From the NCBI GenBank assembly GCA_964475385.1, contig CAYYWV010000046.1, forward strand, positions 1-21,433: 21,433 bases of DNA. Direction: 5' to 3'. The position numbers and the translations under genes are program-made. Source of the stretch: CAYYWV01 sp964475385 (GTDB taxonomy: Bacteria > Pseudomonadota > Alphaproteobacteria > JAAXGF01). The notes beneath the pieces were generated by a model. That model saw nothing but the letters and a program-made list of their open reading frames with translations, was not told the origin of the DNA and searched no databases. Each line of letters starts with the position of its first letter. The first letter of the stretch is position 1. Positions 6,078 through 13,694 of this stretch are shown here, piece by piece.

Positions 6078-7366
6078 CGGCGCGCAGGCCCGCATCCCGG
6101 CCGGCTCCGCGCGCGACCGAGGTGGTCACCTTCGGCTGCCGGCTCAACGCCTATGAATCCGAGATCATCCGCCGCAACGCGCAAGCGGCGGGGATCACCG
6201 ACACCATCGTCATCAACACCTGCGCCGTGACCGCCGAAGCCGAGCGCCAGGCCCGCCAGGCGATCCGCCGGGCGCGGCGGCGCGCGCCCGACGCGCGGAT
6301 CGTGGTGACCGGCTGCGCGGCCCAGATCGACGCCGCCGCCTTCGCCGCCATGCCCGAGGTCGACCAGGTGATCGGCAACGCCGAGAAGCTGCGCGCCGAC
6401 GCGTTCGCGCCCGCGCCCGAGGCCCCGCGCGTGCGCGTCGACGACATCGCCGCCGTGCGCGAGACCGCGGGCCATCTGGTCGCCGGCTTCGCGGGCCGGG
6501 CGCGGGCCTTCGTCCAGGTCCAGAACGGCTGCGACCACCGCTGCACCTTCTGCGTCATCCCCCAGGGCCGCGGGCCGAGCCGGAGCGTTCCGGCTGACGC
6601 GATCGTCGCCGAGACCCGCGCTCTGGTCGCGGCGGGCTACCGCGAGGCGGTGCTGACCGGGGTCGATCTCACCGCTTACGGGGCCGACCTGCCGGGGCGG
6701 CCGACGCTCGGGACCATGGTCCGCCGCCTGCTCACCGCGGTCCCGGAGCTTCCGCGGCTTCGGCTCTCTTCGATCGACGTCGCCGAGATCGACGACGCGC
6801 TGTTCGAGCTCATCGTCTCCGAGCCCCGGCTGATGCCGCACCTGCATCTCAGCCTCCAGGCCGGCGACGACCTGATCCTCAAGCGCATGAAGCGCCGCCA
6901 CGGCCGCGCCCAGGCGATCGCGTTTTGCGAGCGCGTGCGCCGCCTGCGGCCCGAGACGGTCTTCGGCGCCGACCTGATCGCGGGCTTCCCGACCGAGACC
7001 GAGGCCCAGTTCCGCAACACCCTCGATCTCGTCGCCGAGGCGGGGCTGGTCTATCTCCACGTCTTTCCCTACTCGCCGCGGCCCGGGACGCCCGCGGCGC
7101 GGATGCCGCAGGTGCCGGCCGCCGAGCGCCGCGAGCGCGCGGCCCGGCTGCGCGCGGCCGGCGACGCGGCGCTTGCGCGCTTTCTCGCCGCTTGCGTCGG
7201 CCGCCGGCACCGGGTGCTGGTCGAGACCGGGACCGAAGGCCGCACGGAGCAGTTCGCCCCGGTCCGCCTTCTCGATCCCCGTCCGCCGGGCGCGGTGGTG
7301 CCGGCGCGGGCCGAGGCGGTCGAAGGCGGCGCGCTTCTCGCCCGCCCCTTGGACGAGGCCGCGTGA
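6074..7366 (+). CDS. mtaB: tRNA t6A37 methylthiotransferase MtaB
   Basis: MtaB is a radical-SAM enzyme with two 4Fe-4S clusters that converts t6A37 to ms2t6A37 in tRNAs reading ANN codons. The 430-residue protein has the UPF0004 domain with cluster cysteines 22 (TFGCRLN), 50 (INTCAV) and 81 (VTGCAAQ), then the radical-SAM motif CDHRCTFC (Cys153, 157, 160), and the typical GVDLTAYGADL, LRLSSIDVAEID, HLHLSLQAGDD, GADLIAGFPTET and HVFPYSPRPGTPA. A weak TRAM-like tail follows. The motif GCRLN and the lack of RimO or MiaB features point to MtaB. The start overlaps dapF by four bases; the stop shares a base with the ftsY start (TGATG at 7364-7368). Confidence 0.95.
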   Translation: MTARRPASRPAPRATEVVTFGCRLNAYESEIIRRNAQAAGITDTIVINTCAVTAEAERQARQAIRRARRRAPDARIVVTGCAAQIDAAAFAAMPEVDQVIGNAEKLRADAFAPAPEAPRVRVDDIAAVRETAGHLVAGFAGRARAFVQVQNGCDHRCTFCVIPQGRGPSRSVPADAIVAETRALVAAGYREAVLTGVDLTAYGADLPGRPTLGTMVRRLLTAVPELPRLRLSSIDVAEIDDALFELIVSEPRLMPHLHLSLQAGDDLILKRMKRRHGRAQAIAFCERVRRLRPETVFGADLIAGFPTETEAQFRNTLDLVAEAGLVYLHVFPYSPRPGTPAARMPQVPAAERRERAARLRAAGDAALARFLAACVGRRHRVLVETGTEGRTEQFAPVRLLDPRPPGAVVPARAEAVEGGALLARPLDEAA

Positions 7367-8304
7367 TGGCGGACGAGGGCGCGAAGCCGCGCGGCTGGCT
7401 CGCGCGGCTCAAGGCGGGGCTCGCGCGCTCGTCGTCGAAGATCAGCGACGGCGTCGGCGCGATCTTCGCCCGGCGCAAGCTCGACGCCGAATCGGTCGAG
7501 GCGCTCGAAGAGCTCTTGATCGCCGCCGATCTCGGGGTCGAGACCGCGGCCGAGCTCGCGGGCGCGATCGCGGCCATGCGCTTCGAGCGCGACGCGAGCC
7601 CCGAGGCGGTGCGCGCGGCGCTCGCCGAGCGCATCGCCGAGATCCTCGAACCGGTCGCCAAACCGCTGGCCCTCGACCCCGCGCGGCGGCCCACGGTGGT
7701 TCTCGTGGTCGGGGTCAACGGCACCGGCAAGACGACGACCATCGGCAAGCTCGCCAAGGGCTGGCGCGCGGAGGGCAAGTCCGTGGTTTTGGCCGCCGCC
7801 GACACCTTCCGCGCCGCCGCCATCGACCAGCTTCGGATCTGGGGCGAGCGCGCGGGCTGCCCGGTGGTCGCCGGCGCGCCGGGGGCCGATGCGGCGGGGC
7901 TCGCCTTCGACGCGCTGAGCCGGGCGCGGGCGGATCGGGCCGACGCGCTGCTCGTCGATACCGCCGGCCGGCTCCACAACCGGGCCGAGCTGATGGCCGA
8001 GCTCGAAAAGATCGTCCGCGTCCTCGGCAAGATCGACGCATCCGCGCCGCACCACCGCGTCCTCGTCCTCGACGCCACGGTCGGGCAGAACGCCCACGCC
8101 CAGGTCGAGACCTTCGCCCGCATGATCGGGGTGACGGGTCTGATCGTCACCAAGCTCGACGGCACCGCGCGCGGCGGCGTGGTCGTCGCGCTCGCCAAGC
8201 GGTTCGGCCTTCCGGTGCATGCGGTCGGCGTCGGCGAAGGGGCCGAAGACCTGCGCCCCTTCGAAGCGCGCGCCTTCGCCCGCGCGCTCGTCGGGCTGGA
8301 CTGA
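7366..8304 (+). CDS. ftsY: signal recognition particle receptor FtsY
   Basis: FtsY is the membrane-associated GTPase that docks the SRP-ribosome complex by forming a heterodimer with Ffh. The 312-residue protein consists of a short basic N-terminal segment (1 to about 40), an N domain, and a G domain with GVNGTGKTTT at 116-125, DTFRAAAIDQL at 146-156, DTAGRLHN at 198-205, TKLDGTARGG at 262-271 and GVGEGAEDLRPF at 288-299. The acidic A domain of E. coli FtsY (497 residues) is missing, as in many alphaproteobacteria. Membrane contact may instead use the amphipathic, basic start (WLARLKAGLARSSSK). Translation is coupled to mtaB. Its partner Ffh is encoded divergently about 3.4 kb away. Confidence 0.97.
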   Translation: MADEGAKPRGWLARLKAGLARSSSKISDGVGAIFARRKLDAESVEALEELLIAADLGVETAAELAGAIAAMRFERDASPEAVRAALAERIAEILEPVAKPLALDPARRPTVVLVVGVNGTGKTTTIGKLAKGWRAEGKSVVLAAADTFRAAAIDQLRIWGERAGCPVVAGAPGADAAGLAFDALSRARADRADALLVDTAGRLHNRAELMAELEKIVRVLGKIDASAPHHRVLVLDATVGQNAHAQVETFARMIGVTGLIVTKLDGTARGGVVVALAKRFGLPVHAVGVGEGAEDLRPFEARAFARALVGLD

Positions 8305-8330
8305 CCGCGGAATCGGGAAAAACCAGAACC

Positions 8331-8435
8331 ATGAGCGGCCGCATCCCCCTCGTCCACGAAAGCGACGATCCCCGCCTGCGGCGCCGGCTCGCCGAGACCG
8401 AGCCCGACGACTTCCTCGCCGGCATCGCGGTTTGA
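8331..8435 (+). CDS. possible 34-residue small protein downstream of ftsY
   Basis: A short ORF starts with ATG 26 bases after the ftsY stop and encodes a hydrophilic 34-residue peptide that begins MSGRIPLVHESDDPRLRRRL and ends in LAGIAV. The Arg/Asp/Glu-rich middle and hydrophobic end look like real protein rather than GC noise, and it would be the last gene of the dapF-mtaB-ftsY transcript. There is only a weak GGGA about a dozen bases upstream. I do not recognise the family; it may also be a remnant of a longer gene. Confidence 0.35.
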   Translation: MSGRIPLVHESDDPRLRRRLAETEPDDFLAGIAV

Positions 8436-8444
8436 CGGAACTTG

Positions 8445-8470
8445 GGGCCGGGACCGGCGGGCGGCGGCCC
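8445..8470. terminator. GC hairpin between convergent ends
   Basis: An inverted repeat GGGCCG (8445-8450) / CGGCCC (8465-8470) with a 14-base loop lies in the 43-base gap between the plus-strand small ORF and the minus-strand Nudix gene. It could act in both directions, but no T-run flanks it, so it is a weak terminator candidate. Confidence 0.25.
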
Positions 8471-8478
8471 GCTCCATC

Positions 8479-9027
8479 CTACGCGCCCGGCGGGTTGGTC
8501 CGGGTGTTGGTTTCGATTCCCGAAACGTAGTCCTTGTGGTGGGCGAGCGCCCAGTGGACCGAGGGGAAGGCGATGTCGTTCCAGGGGATCTCGTCCCAGG
8601 CGAACAGGCGCGCCTCCAGGGTTTCGGTCCCGGGCGCGAGCCTCGGCGACGGCAGCCGGGCGGCGTAGATCACCTGGACCTGGCTGATCCGCGGGATGCT
8701 GTAAACCGCGAGCAGCGCCTCGATGGCGATCTCGACCCCGGCTTCCTCTTCGGCTTCGCGGGCCGCGCCTTGCTCGGTCGTCTCGTTAAGCTCGAGATAG
8801 CCCGCCGGGATCGTCCAGAAGCCGCGCCGGGGCTCGATCGCCCGGCGGCAGAGGAGCACCCGTTCGCCATAGCGGCACACGGCGCCGACCACCACCTTAG
8901 GGTTGCGGTACAGCACGAAGCCGCAGTCGTCGCAGACGAGCCGCGGGCGGGTGTCGCCCTCGGGCACCATCAGGCTGGCGGGGCCTTTCCCGCGGCGCGT
9001 CCGGGCCGGGTTCCGTTCGTCGCTCAC
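8479..9027 (-). CDS. Nudix hydrolase (ADP-ribose pyrophosphatase-like)
   Basis: Nudix enzymes split nucleoside diphosphates linked to another group; this one resembles the COG1051 type, but its substrate is unknown. The 182-residue protein has a perfect Nudix box at 76-98 (G, then Glu at 82, RE at 90-91, EE at 93-94 and 94-95, ending AGV). Before it lies CDDCGFVLYRNPK (Cys32, Cys35). Relatives with this N terminus normally carry a second CxxCG pair just upstream to complete a zinc ribbon; here that stretch holds no cysteine. The GTG start at 9027 has GGAGG ten bases upstream and lies 22 bases after the amidotransferase stop, so it appears to be last in a three-gene operon. An in-frame ATG at residue 20 is an alternative start. 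Confidence 0.9.
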   Translation of the reverse strand: MSDERNPARTRRGKGPASLMVPEGDTRPRLVCDDCGFVLYRNPKVVVGAVCRYGERVLLCRRAIEPRRGFWTIPAGYLELNETTEQGAAREAEEEAGVEIAIEALLAVYSIPRISQVQVIYAARLPSPRLAPGTETLEARLFAWDEIPWNDIAFPSVHWALAHHKDYVSGIETNTRTNPPGA

Positions 9028-9049
9028 GCCCGCGCGGCCTCCCGCGCGT

Positions 9050-9913
9050 TCAGCGCCGCGCCGCCATGGTCGGCAGCACCTCGCGCAAGATCCAGTTGAC
9101 GACCTCGCACTGGCGGACCTCGGGGCGCATCACGTCGGCGTCGATGCCGAGCGCCCAAGCGAGGTCTGCGCGCGAGGGATCGGCGTGCAGGGTCTCGAGC
9201 TGGTCGACATAAGCGAGCGCCTGGGCCTCGTCCCTGAAGAAGCCGAGATCGCGGAGCTTGAACCGCCGGCAGTAGATCAGACGCGCCATCTCGTGGAGGT
9301 CGTACTCGGGATGGTACTGCACCGCCCAGAACCGCCCCAACCCCAAGGTCACGGAGGCCGCCTGGACCTGGGTGAAGTCGTTGGAGGCGAGCAGAACCGC
9401 GCCCGGCGGCAGATGGGTCACCTCGTCGACATGGCTGATGAAGGCGTCGAACACGTCCGCCTTGCCCACGTACATGGGATGCCCGCGCCCGGCCGCGGTC
9501 AGCCGGATCTTGCGCGCGATGCCCATCTCGCGGCCGCGCGGGTTGGCGGCGCACAGGCCGCCCGCGGCGACCACGGCGATCTGCACCGCCCAGCAGCTTC
9601 CGAAGCTCGGCACGCCGGCGTCGAACACGGCGCGGCAGAAGTCGATCTGGCGACGGACCCGGGGGTCGTCGTCGTAGATCGTGAGGCTGCACCCGGTCCA
9701 GGCGACGCCGTCGTACTGGGCGATCGCCGCGCCTTTGGGAAGCGCGGAATCGGGGTCCGACGGGTAGACCTTGTCGACCACCGCGTTCGGGACCACCCGC
9801 AGCAGCATGGCGGCGTAAAGGTCGGCGGCGACCGACGCGCCGCCCGCGGCGAGCTCTTCGCGGCCTTCGCGGGAATAGCCGTCGACGACGAGGAAGCGGG
9901 GTTCGGCGCTCAT
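9050..9913 (-). CDS. class I glutamine amidotransferase (GMP synthase GATase-like)
   Basis: A stand-alone class I glutamine amidotransferase domain protein of 287 residues; it would hydrolyse glutamine, or a gamma-glutamyl compound, through a Cys-His-Glu triad. The nucleophile is Cys107 in SFGSCWAVQIAV, and the His-Glu pair is His201 and Glu203 in AVQYHPEYD, so the triad is complete. DGVAWTGCSLTIYDDDP near 68-84 fits the oxyanion-loop region of the GuaA-type family. An extension of about 80 residues follows the triad. No synthase domain is attached, so the acceptor substrate is unknown. The ATG at 9913 has GGGAGA seven bases upstream. It lies between the HAD gene (43 bases upstream) and the Nudix gene (22 bases downstream). 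Confidence 0.88.
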   Translation of the reverse strand: MSAEPRFLVVDGYSREGREELAAGGASVAADLYAAMLLRVVPNAVVDKVYPSDPDSALPKGAAIAQYDGVAWTGCSLTIYDDDPRVRRQIDFCRAVFDAGVPSFGSCWAVQIAVVAAGGLCAANPRGREMGIARKIRLTAAGRGHPMYVGKADVFDAFISHVDEVTHLPPGAVLLASNDFTQVQAASVTLGLGRFWAVQYHPEYDLHEMARLIYCRRFKLRDLGFFRDEAQALAYVDQLETLHADPSRADLAWALGIDADVMRPEVRQCEVVNWILREVLPTMAARR

Positions 9914-9956
9914 CACAGTCTCTCCCTTGCCGTTGGCGTTGGTCCGCAGCGCGCGT

Positions 9957-10718
9957 TCAGGCCCCGGCGAGCCGGTCGATGATCGCCGGCAGCTCGGCGT
10001 GATCGCGGCAGATCGCGTCGGCGCTGGTCCCGGCCTCGTCGACATTGCGCACGGCGGTGAACAGCACCGCCTTCATGCCGAGCGCCTGCGGCCCCTTGAC
10101 GTCGTTGTGGTCGCGGTCGCCGATATGCACCATCTGGGCGAGGTCGACGCCGAGCTGCTCGGCGGCGGCGTGGAACATGCGCGGATCGGGCTTGGAGCAA
10201 CCGATCTCGTCGGAGAACACGAAGCCGTCGAAGTACTTCTCCAGCCCGTGATGGGCGAGCAGCCGGCGCAAGACGCGCCCCGGCGAGACGATGGCGTCCG
10301 AGACGACGCAGAGCTTGTAGCGCCCGGAAAGCGCCGCCAGCGCGTCGGCGATTCCGGGTACGGGCTCGGGCGGGATGTCGATCTCCATGTCTTCGATCTC
10401 GGCGACCACGCGCTCGAAGACGTCGTCGGGCAGGCTGCGGCCGAGCCCCGCGAGCAGCACATGGAGCCGCTCGCGCTGGGTCCAGGTGACGTGATGCTCC
10501 TTCCAAACCTTGTTGAACGCGGCGTCGGCGACGTCGTAAGCGGTCGCAACGGTCTCGAAGGCGATCGGCGATTCGCGGTCAAGCGCAGCGTGCAGGATTC
10601 GGCGGCGATCTTGAGCCTTGGTGCCGAGCCCGTGCGCCTTGCGCACAGGCTCGTCCGAATCATCGCGAATCATGGTGTCCCAAAGATCGAAGGTTACTGC
10701 CCGAATACTACCGGCCAC
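9957..10718 (-). CDS. HAD-superfamily hydrolase (COG1011-like)
   Basis: A 253-residue haloacid-dehalogenase-type hydrolase. Motif I is FDLWDTM with nucleophile Asp11; motif II is VVSDA (Ser140); motif III is CSKPDP (Lys176); motif IV is HIGDRDHNDVKG (Asp201, Asp206). A helical cap domain is inserted between motifs I and II. The +2 position of motif I, an Asp acid/base in ordinary phosphatases, is Trp13, as in dehalogenase-like members (which have Tyr there), although a phosphatase role is not excluded. The start is a GTG at 10718, preceded by AGGGGAGAG about eight bases upstream. It is the first gene of the HAD-GATase-Nudix cluster and is divergent from hisN. Confidence 0.9.
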   Translation of the reverse strand: MAGSIRAVTFDLWDTMIRDDSDEPVRKAHGLGTKAQDRRRILHAALDRESPIAFETVATAYDVADAAFNKVWKEHHVTWTQRERLHVLLAGLGRSLPDDVFERVVAEIEDMEIDIPPEPVPGIADALAALSGRYKLCVVSDAIVSPGRVLRRLLAHHGLEKYFDGFVFSDEIGCSKPDPRMFHAAAEQLGVDLAQMVHIGDRDHNDVKGPQALGMKAVLFTAVRNVDEAGTSADAICRDHAELPAIIDRLAGA

Positions 10719-10741
10719 GCCGCACTCTCCCCTCTTAAGCG

Positions 10742-10770
10742 TTGACGTTCAAACGAAAATCCGACCATAA
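10742..10770 (+). promoter_or_regulatory. candidate promoter in the hisN/HAD divergent region
   Basis: TTGACG at 10742-10747, a 17-base spacer and CCATAA at 10765-10770 (CATAAA one base on) resemble a sigma-70 promoter reading toward hisN, 135 bases before its ATG. A 6-bp hairpin, CGCCCG (10778-10783) / CGGGCG (10790-10795), lies at the predicted start of the transcript. The rest of this 186-base gap shows nothing else I can support. Confidence 0.4.
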
Positions 10771-10904
10771 ACAGCCGCGCCCGGCGAAGCGGGCGATGCG
10801 GCATCATTTCGCGACCACCGCACGGCCGCAACAGGAATTTGTCCTTGCGGTCAAGATCGAACCTCCCCCTTTGCATTCGCCCCCAGGACGGGCAGACTGC
10901 GGCC

Positions 10905-11735
10905 ATGACCGCCCTTGTCGTCGCGCCCGAGATCGTTTCCTTCGCCGAGGCGCTCGCCGATGCGGCCGGCGCGATCCTGCGCGCGCGGTTCCGCGCCCCT
11001 TTCACGCTCTCTTTCAAGCCCGGCGACAGCCCGGTGACCGAGGTCGACCGCGCGGTCGAGTCCCGGCTTCGGGAGATGATCGCGGACCGATTCCCCGCTC
11101 ACGGCGTGGTCGGCGAGGAATACGGCGCCGAGCGCGCCGACGCCGACGAGGTCTGGGTCATCGACCCGATCGACGGCACTCGACTGTTCATGGCCGGGGT
11201 GCCTTTGTTCGGCGTCCTGATCGCCTATGTCCGCGGCGGCGCGCCCGCGCTCGGCGTGATCGACCAGCCGATCACCGGCGAGCGCTGGCTCGGCGGACCG
11301 GGGCTCGCGACCCGCTTCAACGGGCGGGCGGTTCGGACGCGCGCCTGCGCCGACCTTTCGGGCGCGCTTCTGTGCGCCTCGTCGCCCCACTACTTCGAGG
11401 GCGCGGACGCGGACGCCTTCGAACGCCTGCGCCGCGCCGTCGGCTGGACCCAGTACGGGACCGACTGCTACGGCTTCGGTCTGATCGCGAGCGGGCTGAT
11501 CGACCTCGGCGTCGAGACCGACCTCGGACCGCACGACTTCATGGCGCTCGCCCCGGTGATCGCAGGCGCAGGCGGGGTGATGACCGACTGGGAAGGCCGT
11601 CCGCTCGGGCTTGGCTCGGGCGGGCGCGTGCTCGCCGCCGGCGACCGCGCCGCGCACGAGCGCGCGTTGGCGATTCTCGCCGGCCGAGCCCGCGCCGGGG
11701 CGGGGAATGTTGTCGGCCGCCCCTCGAATCACTAG
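10905..11735 (+). CDS. hisN: inositol monophosphatase family protein, histidinol-phosphatase type
   Basis: A lithium-sensitive-type metal-dependent phosphatase of 276 residues. Metal ligands are visible in GEEYG (Glu71), DPIDGTR (Asp87, Asp90) and GPHDFMALAPVI (Asp211). The sequence around DPIDGTRLFMAGVPLFGVLI and GVIDQPITGERWLG is that of the HisN subfamily, which removes phosphate from L-histidinol phosphate in histidine synthesis, rather than SuhB or CysQ. The assignment to HisN rests on this resemblance; other his genes are not in the window. The start at 10905 is preferred over an in-frame ATG at 10839 because homology begins there, though the upstream AGGACG is rather distant. It precedes the yej operon by 61 bases, whose promoter overlaps its stop codon. 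Confidence 0.87.
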   Translation: MTALVVAPEIVSFAEALADAAGAILRARFRAPFTLSFKPGDSPVTEVDRAVESRLREMIADRFPAHGVVGEEYGAERADADEVWVIDPIDGTRLFMAGVPLFGVLIAYVRGGAPALGVIDQPITGERWLGGPGLATRFNGRAVRTRACADLSGALLCASSPHYFEGADADAFERLRRAVGWTQYGTDCYGFGLIASGLIDLGVETDLGPHDFMALAPVIAGAGGVMTDWEGRPLGLGSGGRVLAAGDRAAHERALAILAGRARAGAGNVVGRPSNH

Positions 11736-11738
11736 ATT
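11710..11738 (+). promoter_or_regulatory. candidate promoter of the yejABEF operon
   Basis: TTGTCG at 11710-11715, a 17-base spacer and TAGATT at 11733-11738, which contains the hisN stop codon. The spacer holds a GAATC (GANTC, the CcrM methylation site of alphaproteobacteria) just upstream of the -10. The predicted start near 11745 would leave a leader of about 50 bases before yejA. Confidence 0.5.
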
Positions 11739-11796
11739 TGCTCCACGCCCTGCGCGCGGACGCGCGCGCGACGCCATTCGATCGGGGAGCCGTTTC

Positions 11797-13647
11797 ATGA
11801 GCCGCGCCATCGCATTCGCCCTCGCGCTCGCGGTGATCGTTATCGGCGGCGGCAACGCTGCGGCCGCCGAGGATGCGGTGGCCAAAGCGCATGGGATCGC
11901 CATGTACGGCGATCTCAAATACGGCCCCGACTTCACCCACTTCGACTACGCCGATCCGAACGCCATCAAGGGCGGCGAGGTGCGGCTGCACGCCATCGGC
12001 ACCTTCGATTCGCTCAACCCCTTCATTCTCAAGGGCGTGCCGGCGGCGATGATCGGCAGCCTCGTGTTCGAGACCCTGACCGAGAACGCGCTCGACGAGC
12101 CGTTCTCCGAGTATGGGCTGATCGCCGAGTCGATCGAGACCCCGGCCGACCGGTCGTGGGTGACCTTCAACCTGCGGCCCGAGGCGCGCTGGCACGACGG
12201 AACCCCGATCACCGCCGACGACGTGGTGTTCTCCTTCAACATCCTGCGCAAGAAGGGGCACCCTTTCTACCGCGCCTATTACAAGAGCGTCGCGCGCGTC
12301 GAAAAGCTCGGCCCGCGCCGGGTGCGCTTCGTCTTCGCGGGCGGCGTCAACCGCGAGCTGCCGCTGATCATGGGCCAGCTTCCGGTGCTGCCGAAGGCCT
12401 ATTTCGAGAATCGCGACTTCGCCAAGACGACGCTTGAGCCGCCCTTGGGCAGCGGCCCTTACCGGGTCGAAAGCGTCGAACCCGGCCGCTCGATCACCTA
12501 TGCGCGAATCAAGGATTACTGGGCCGCGAACCTGCCGGTGCGCCGCGGGCGCTTCAACCCCGACCGCATCCGCATCGACTATTACCGCGACCCCACCGTG
12601 GCGATGGAGGCGTTCAAGGCCCACGAGTACGACTTTCGCCTCGAGAACACCGCCAAGGTCTGGGCCACCGCCTATGTCGGCCCGCCGTTCGACGCCGGGC
12701 TGATCGTCAAGGAGGAGATCCCCAACAGCATCCCGACCGGCATGCAGGGCTTCTTCTTCAACACCCGGCGCGCCAAGTTCGCCGACCGCCGGGTCCGCGA
12801 GGCGCTCGGTTACGCCTTCGACTTCGAGTGGACCAACAAGAACCTGTTCAACGGCGCGTACACGCGGACGCGGAGCTTCTTCTCGAACTCGGAGCTCGCG
12901 TCCTCGGGCCTGCCGGGGCCGGACGAGCTCAAGCTTCTCGAGCCCTTCCGCGACCAGCTCCCGCCCGAGGTTTTCACCAAGGAGTACCGGCCGCCCCGGA
13001 CCGACGGCACCGGCAACGCGCGCCGCAACCTGCGCAAGGCGCTCAAGCTGTTGCGCGCGGCCGGCTGGACCTTCCGCGACGGTCGGCTGGTCGACGGCAA
13101 GACCGGCGCGCCCTTTGAGATCGAGTTCCTGATCGTCTCGCCCGCGTTCGAACGCGTGATCGCGCCTTTCGTGAAGAACCTCGAAAAGCTCGGCGTTTCG
13201 GCCCGAATCCGGCTCGTGGACACCGCCCAGTATCAGAAGCGGCTCGAGCAGTTCGATTTCGACATCATCGTCGCCACGATCGGCGAGTCGCTGTCGCCGG
13301 GCAACGAGCAGCGCAACTTCTGGTCGTCGGCCGCCGCGGACACCCCGGGCAGCCGCAACTACGCCGGAATCCGCAGCCCGGTGGTGGACGCGCTGATCGA
13401 CAAGATCATCTCGGCCGACAGCCGCAAGGCGCTCATCGCCGCGACCCGCGCGCTCGACCGGGTGCTGCTGTGGGGCCATTACGTGATTCCCCAATGGCAC
13501 ATCCGCTATTTCCGGGTCGCCTACTGGAACAAGTTCTCGCGCCCCAAGATCACGCCCAAATACGGACTCGGCTTCGATACTTGGTGGGTCGATCCGGCCA
13601 AGGCCGCGGCGCTTGCGGAGAAGGAAAAGGCGTTGCGGTCGCCATGA
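11797..13647 (+). CDS. yejA: YejA-type peptide/microcin C ABC transporter substrate-binding protein
   Basis: The periplasmic binding protein of a YejABEF importer, which in E. coli takes up microcin C and oligopeptides. Residues 1-24 form a signal peptide (MSRAIAFALALAVIVIGG..., cleaved after Ala-Ala-Ala). The mature part shows the subfamily mark HGIAMYGDLKYGPDFTHFDY followed by NAIKGGEVRLHAIGTFDSLN, and SBP family 5 features such as LRPEARWHDGTPITADDVVF. The protein has 616 residues, normal for YejA. The ATG at 11797 has GGGGAG seven bases upstream. It is the first gene of a complete yejABEF set, followed by two seven-codon ORFs before yejB. The peptide cargo cannot be read from the sequence. 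Confidence 0.94.
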   Translation: MSRAIAFALALAVIVIGGGNAAAAEDAVAKAHGIAMYGDLKYGPDFTHFDYADPNAIKGGEVRLHAIGTFDSLNPFILKGVPAAMIGSLVFETLTENALDEPFSEYGLIAESIETPADRSWVTFNLRPEARWHDGTPITADDVVFSFNILRKKGHPFYRAYYKSVARVEKLGPRRVRFVFAGGVNRELPLIMGQLPVLPKAYFENRDFAKTTLEPPLGSGPYRVESVEPGRSITYARIKDYWAANLPVRRGRFNPDRIRIDYYRDPTVAMEAFKAHEYDFRLENTAKVWATAYVGPPFDAGLIVKEEIPNSIPTGMQGFFFNTRRAKFADRRVREALGYAFDFEWTNKNLFNGAYTRTRSFFSNSELASSGLPGPDELKLLEPFRDQLPPEVFTKEYRPPRTDGTGNARRNLRKALKLLRAAGWTFRDGRLVDGKTGAPFEIEFLIVSPAFERVIAPFVKNLEKLGVSARIRLVDTAQYQKRLEQFDFDIIVATIGESLSPGNEQRNFWSSAAADTPGSRNYAGIRSPVVDALIDKIISADSRKALIAATRALDRVLLWGHYVIPQWHIRYFRVAYWNKFSRPKITPKYGLGFDTWWVDPAKAAALAEKEKALRSP

Positions 13648-13687
13648 CGGCGGGGCCGCGGCCATGACCGGCGACCGGCGGGGCTGA
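13644..13687 (+). other. two overlapping seven-codon ORFs linking yejA and yejB
   Basis: The yejA stop overlaps an ATG (ATGA at 13644-13647) that opens a seven-codon ORF, MTAGPRP, ending at 13667. Its stop in turn overlaps a second ATG (13664) for MTGDRRG, ending at 13687, seven bases before the yejB ATG at 13695. The chain could carry ribosomes from yejA to yejB by termination and re-initiation, or could be accidental. Confidence 0.35.
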
Positions 13688-13694
13688 GCGGGCG

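Noticed and set aside
11539..13665. Minus-strand frame of 708 codons opposite yejA
   Set aside because: Complete antisense overlap with YejA, which has a signal peptide and family motifs; the antisense product has no family features.
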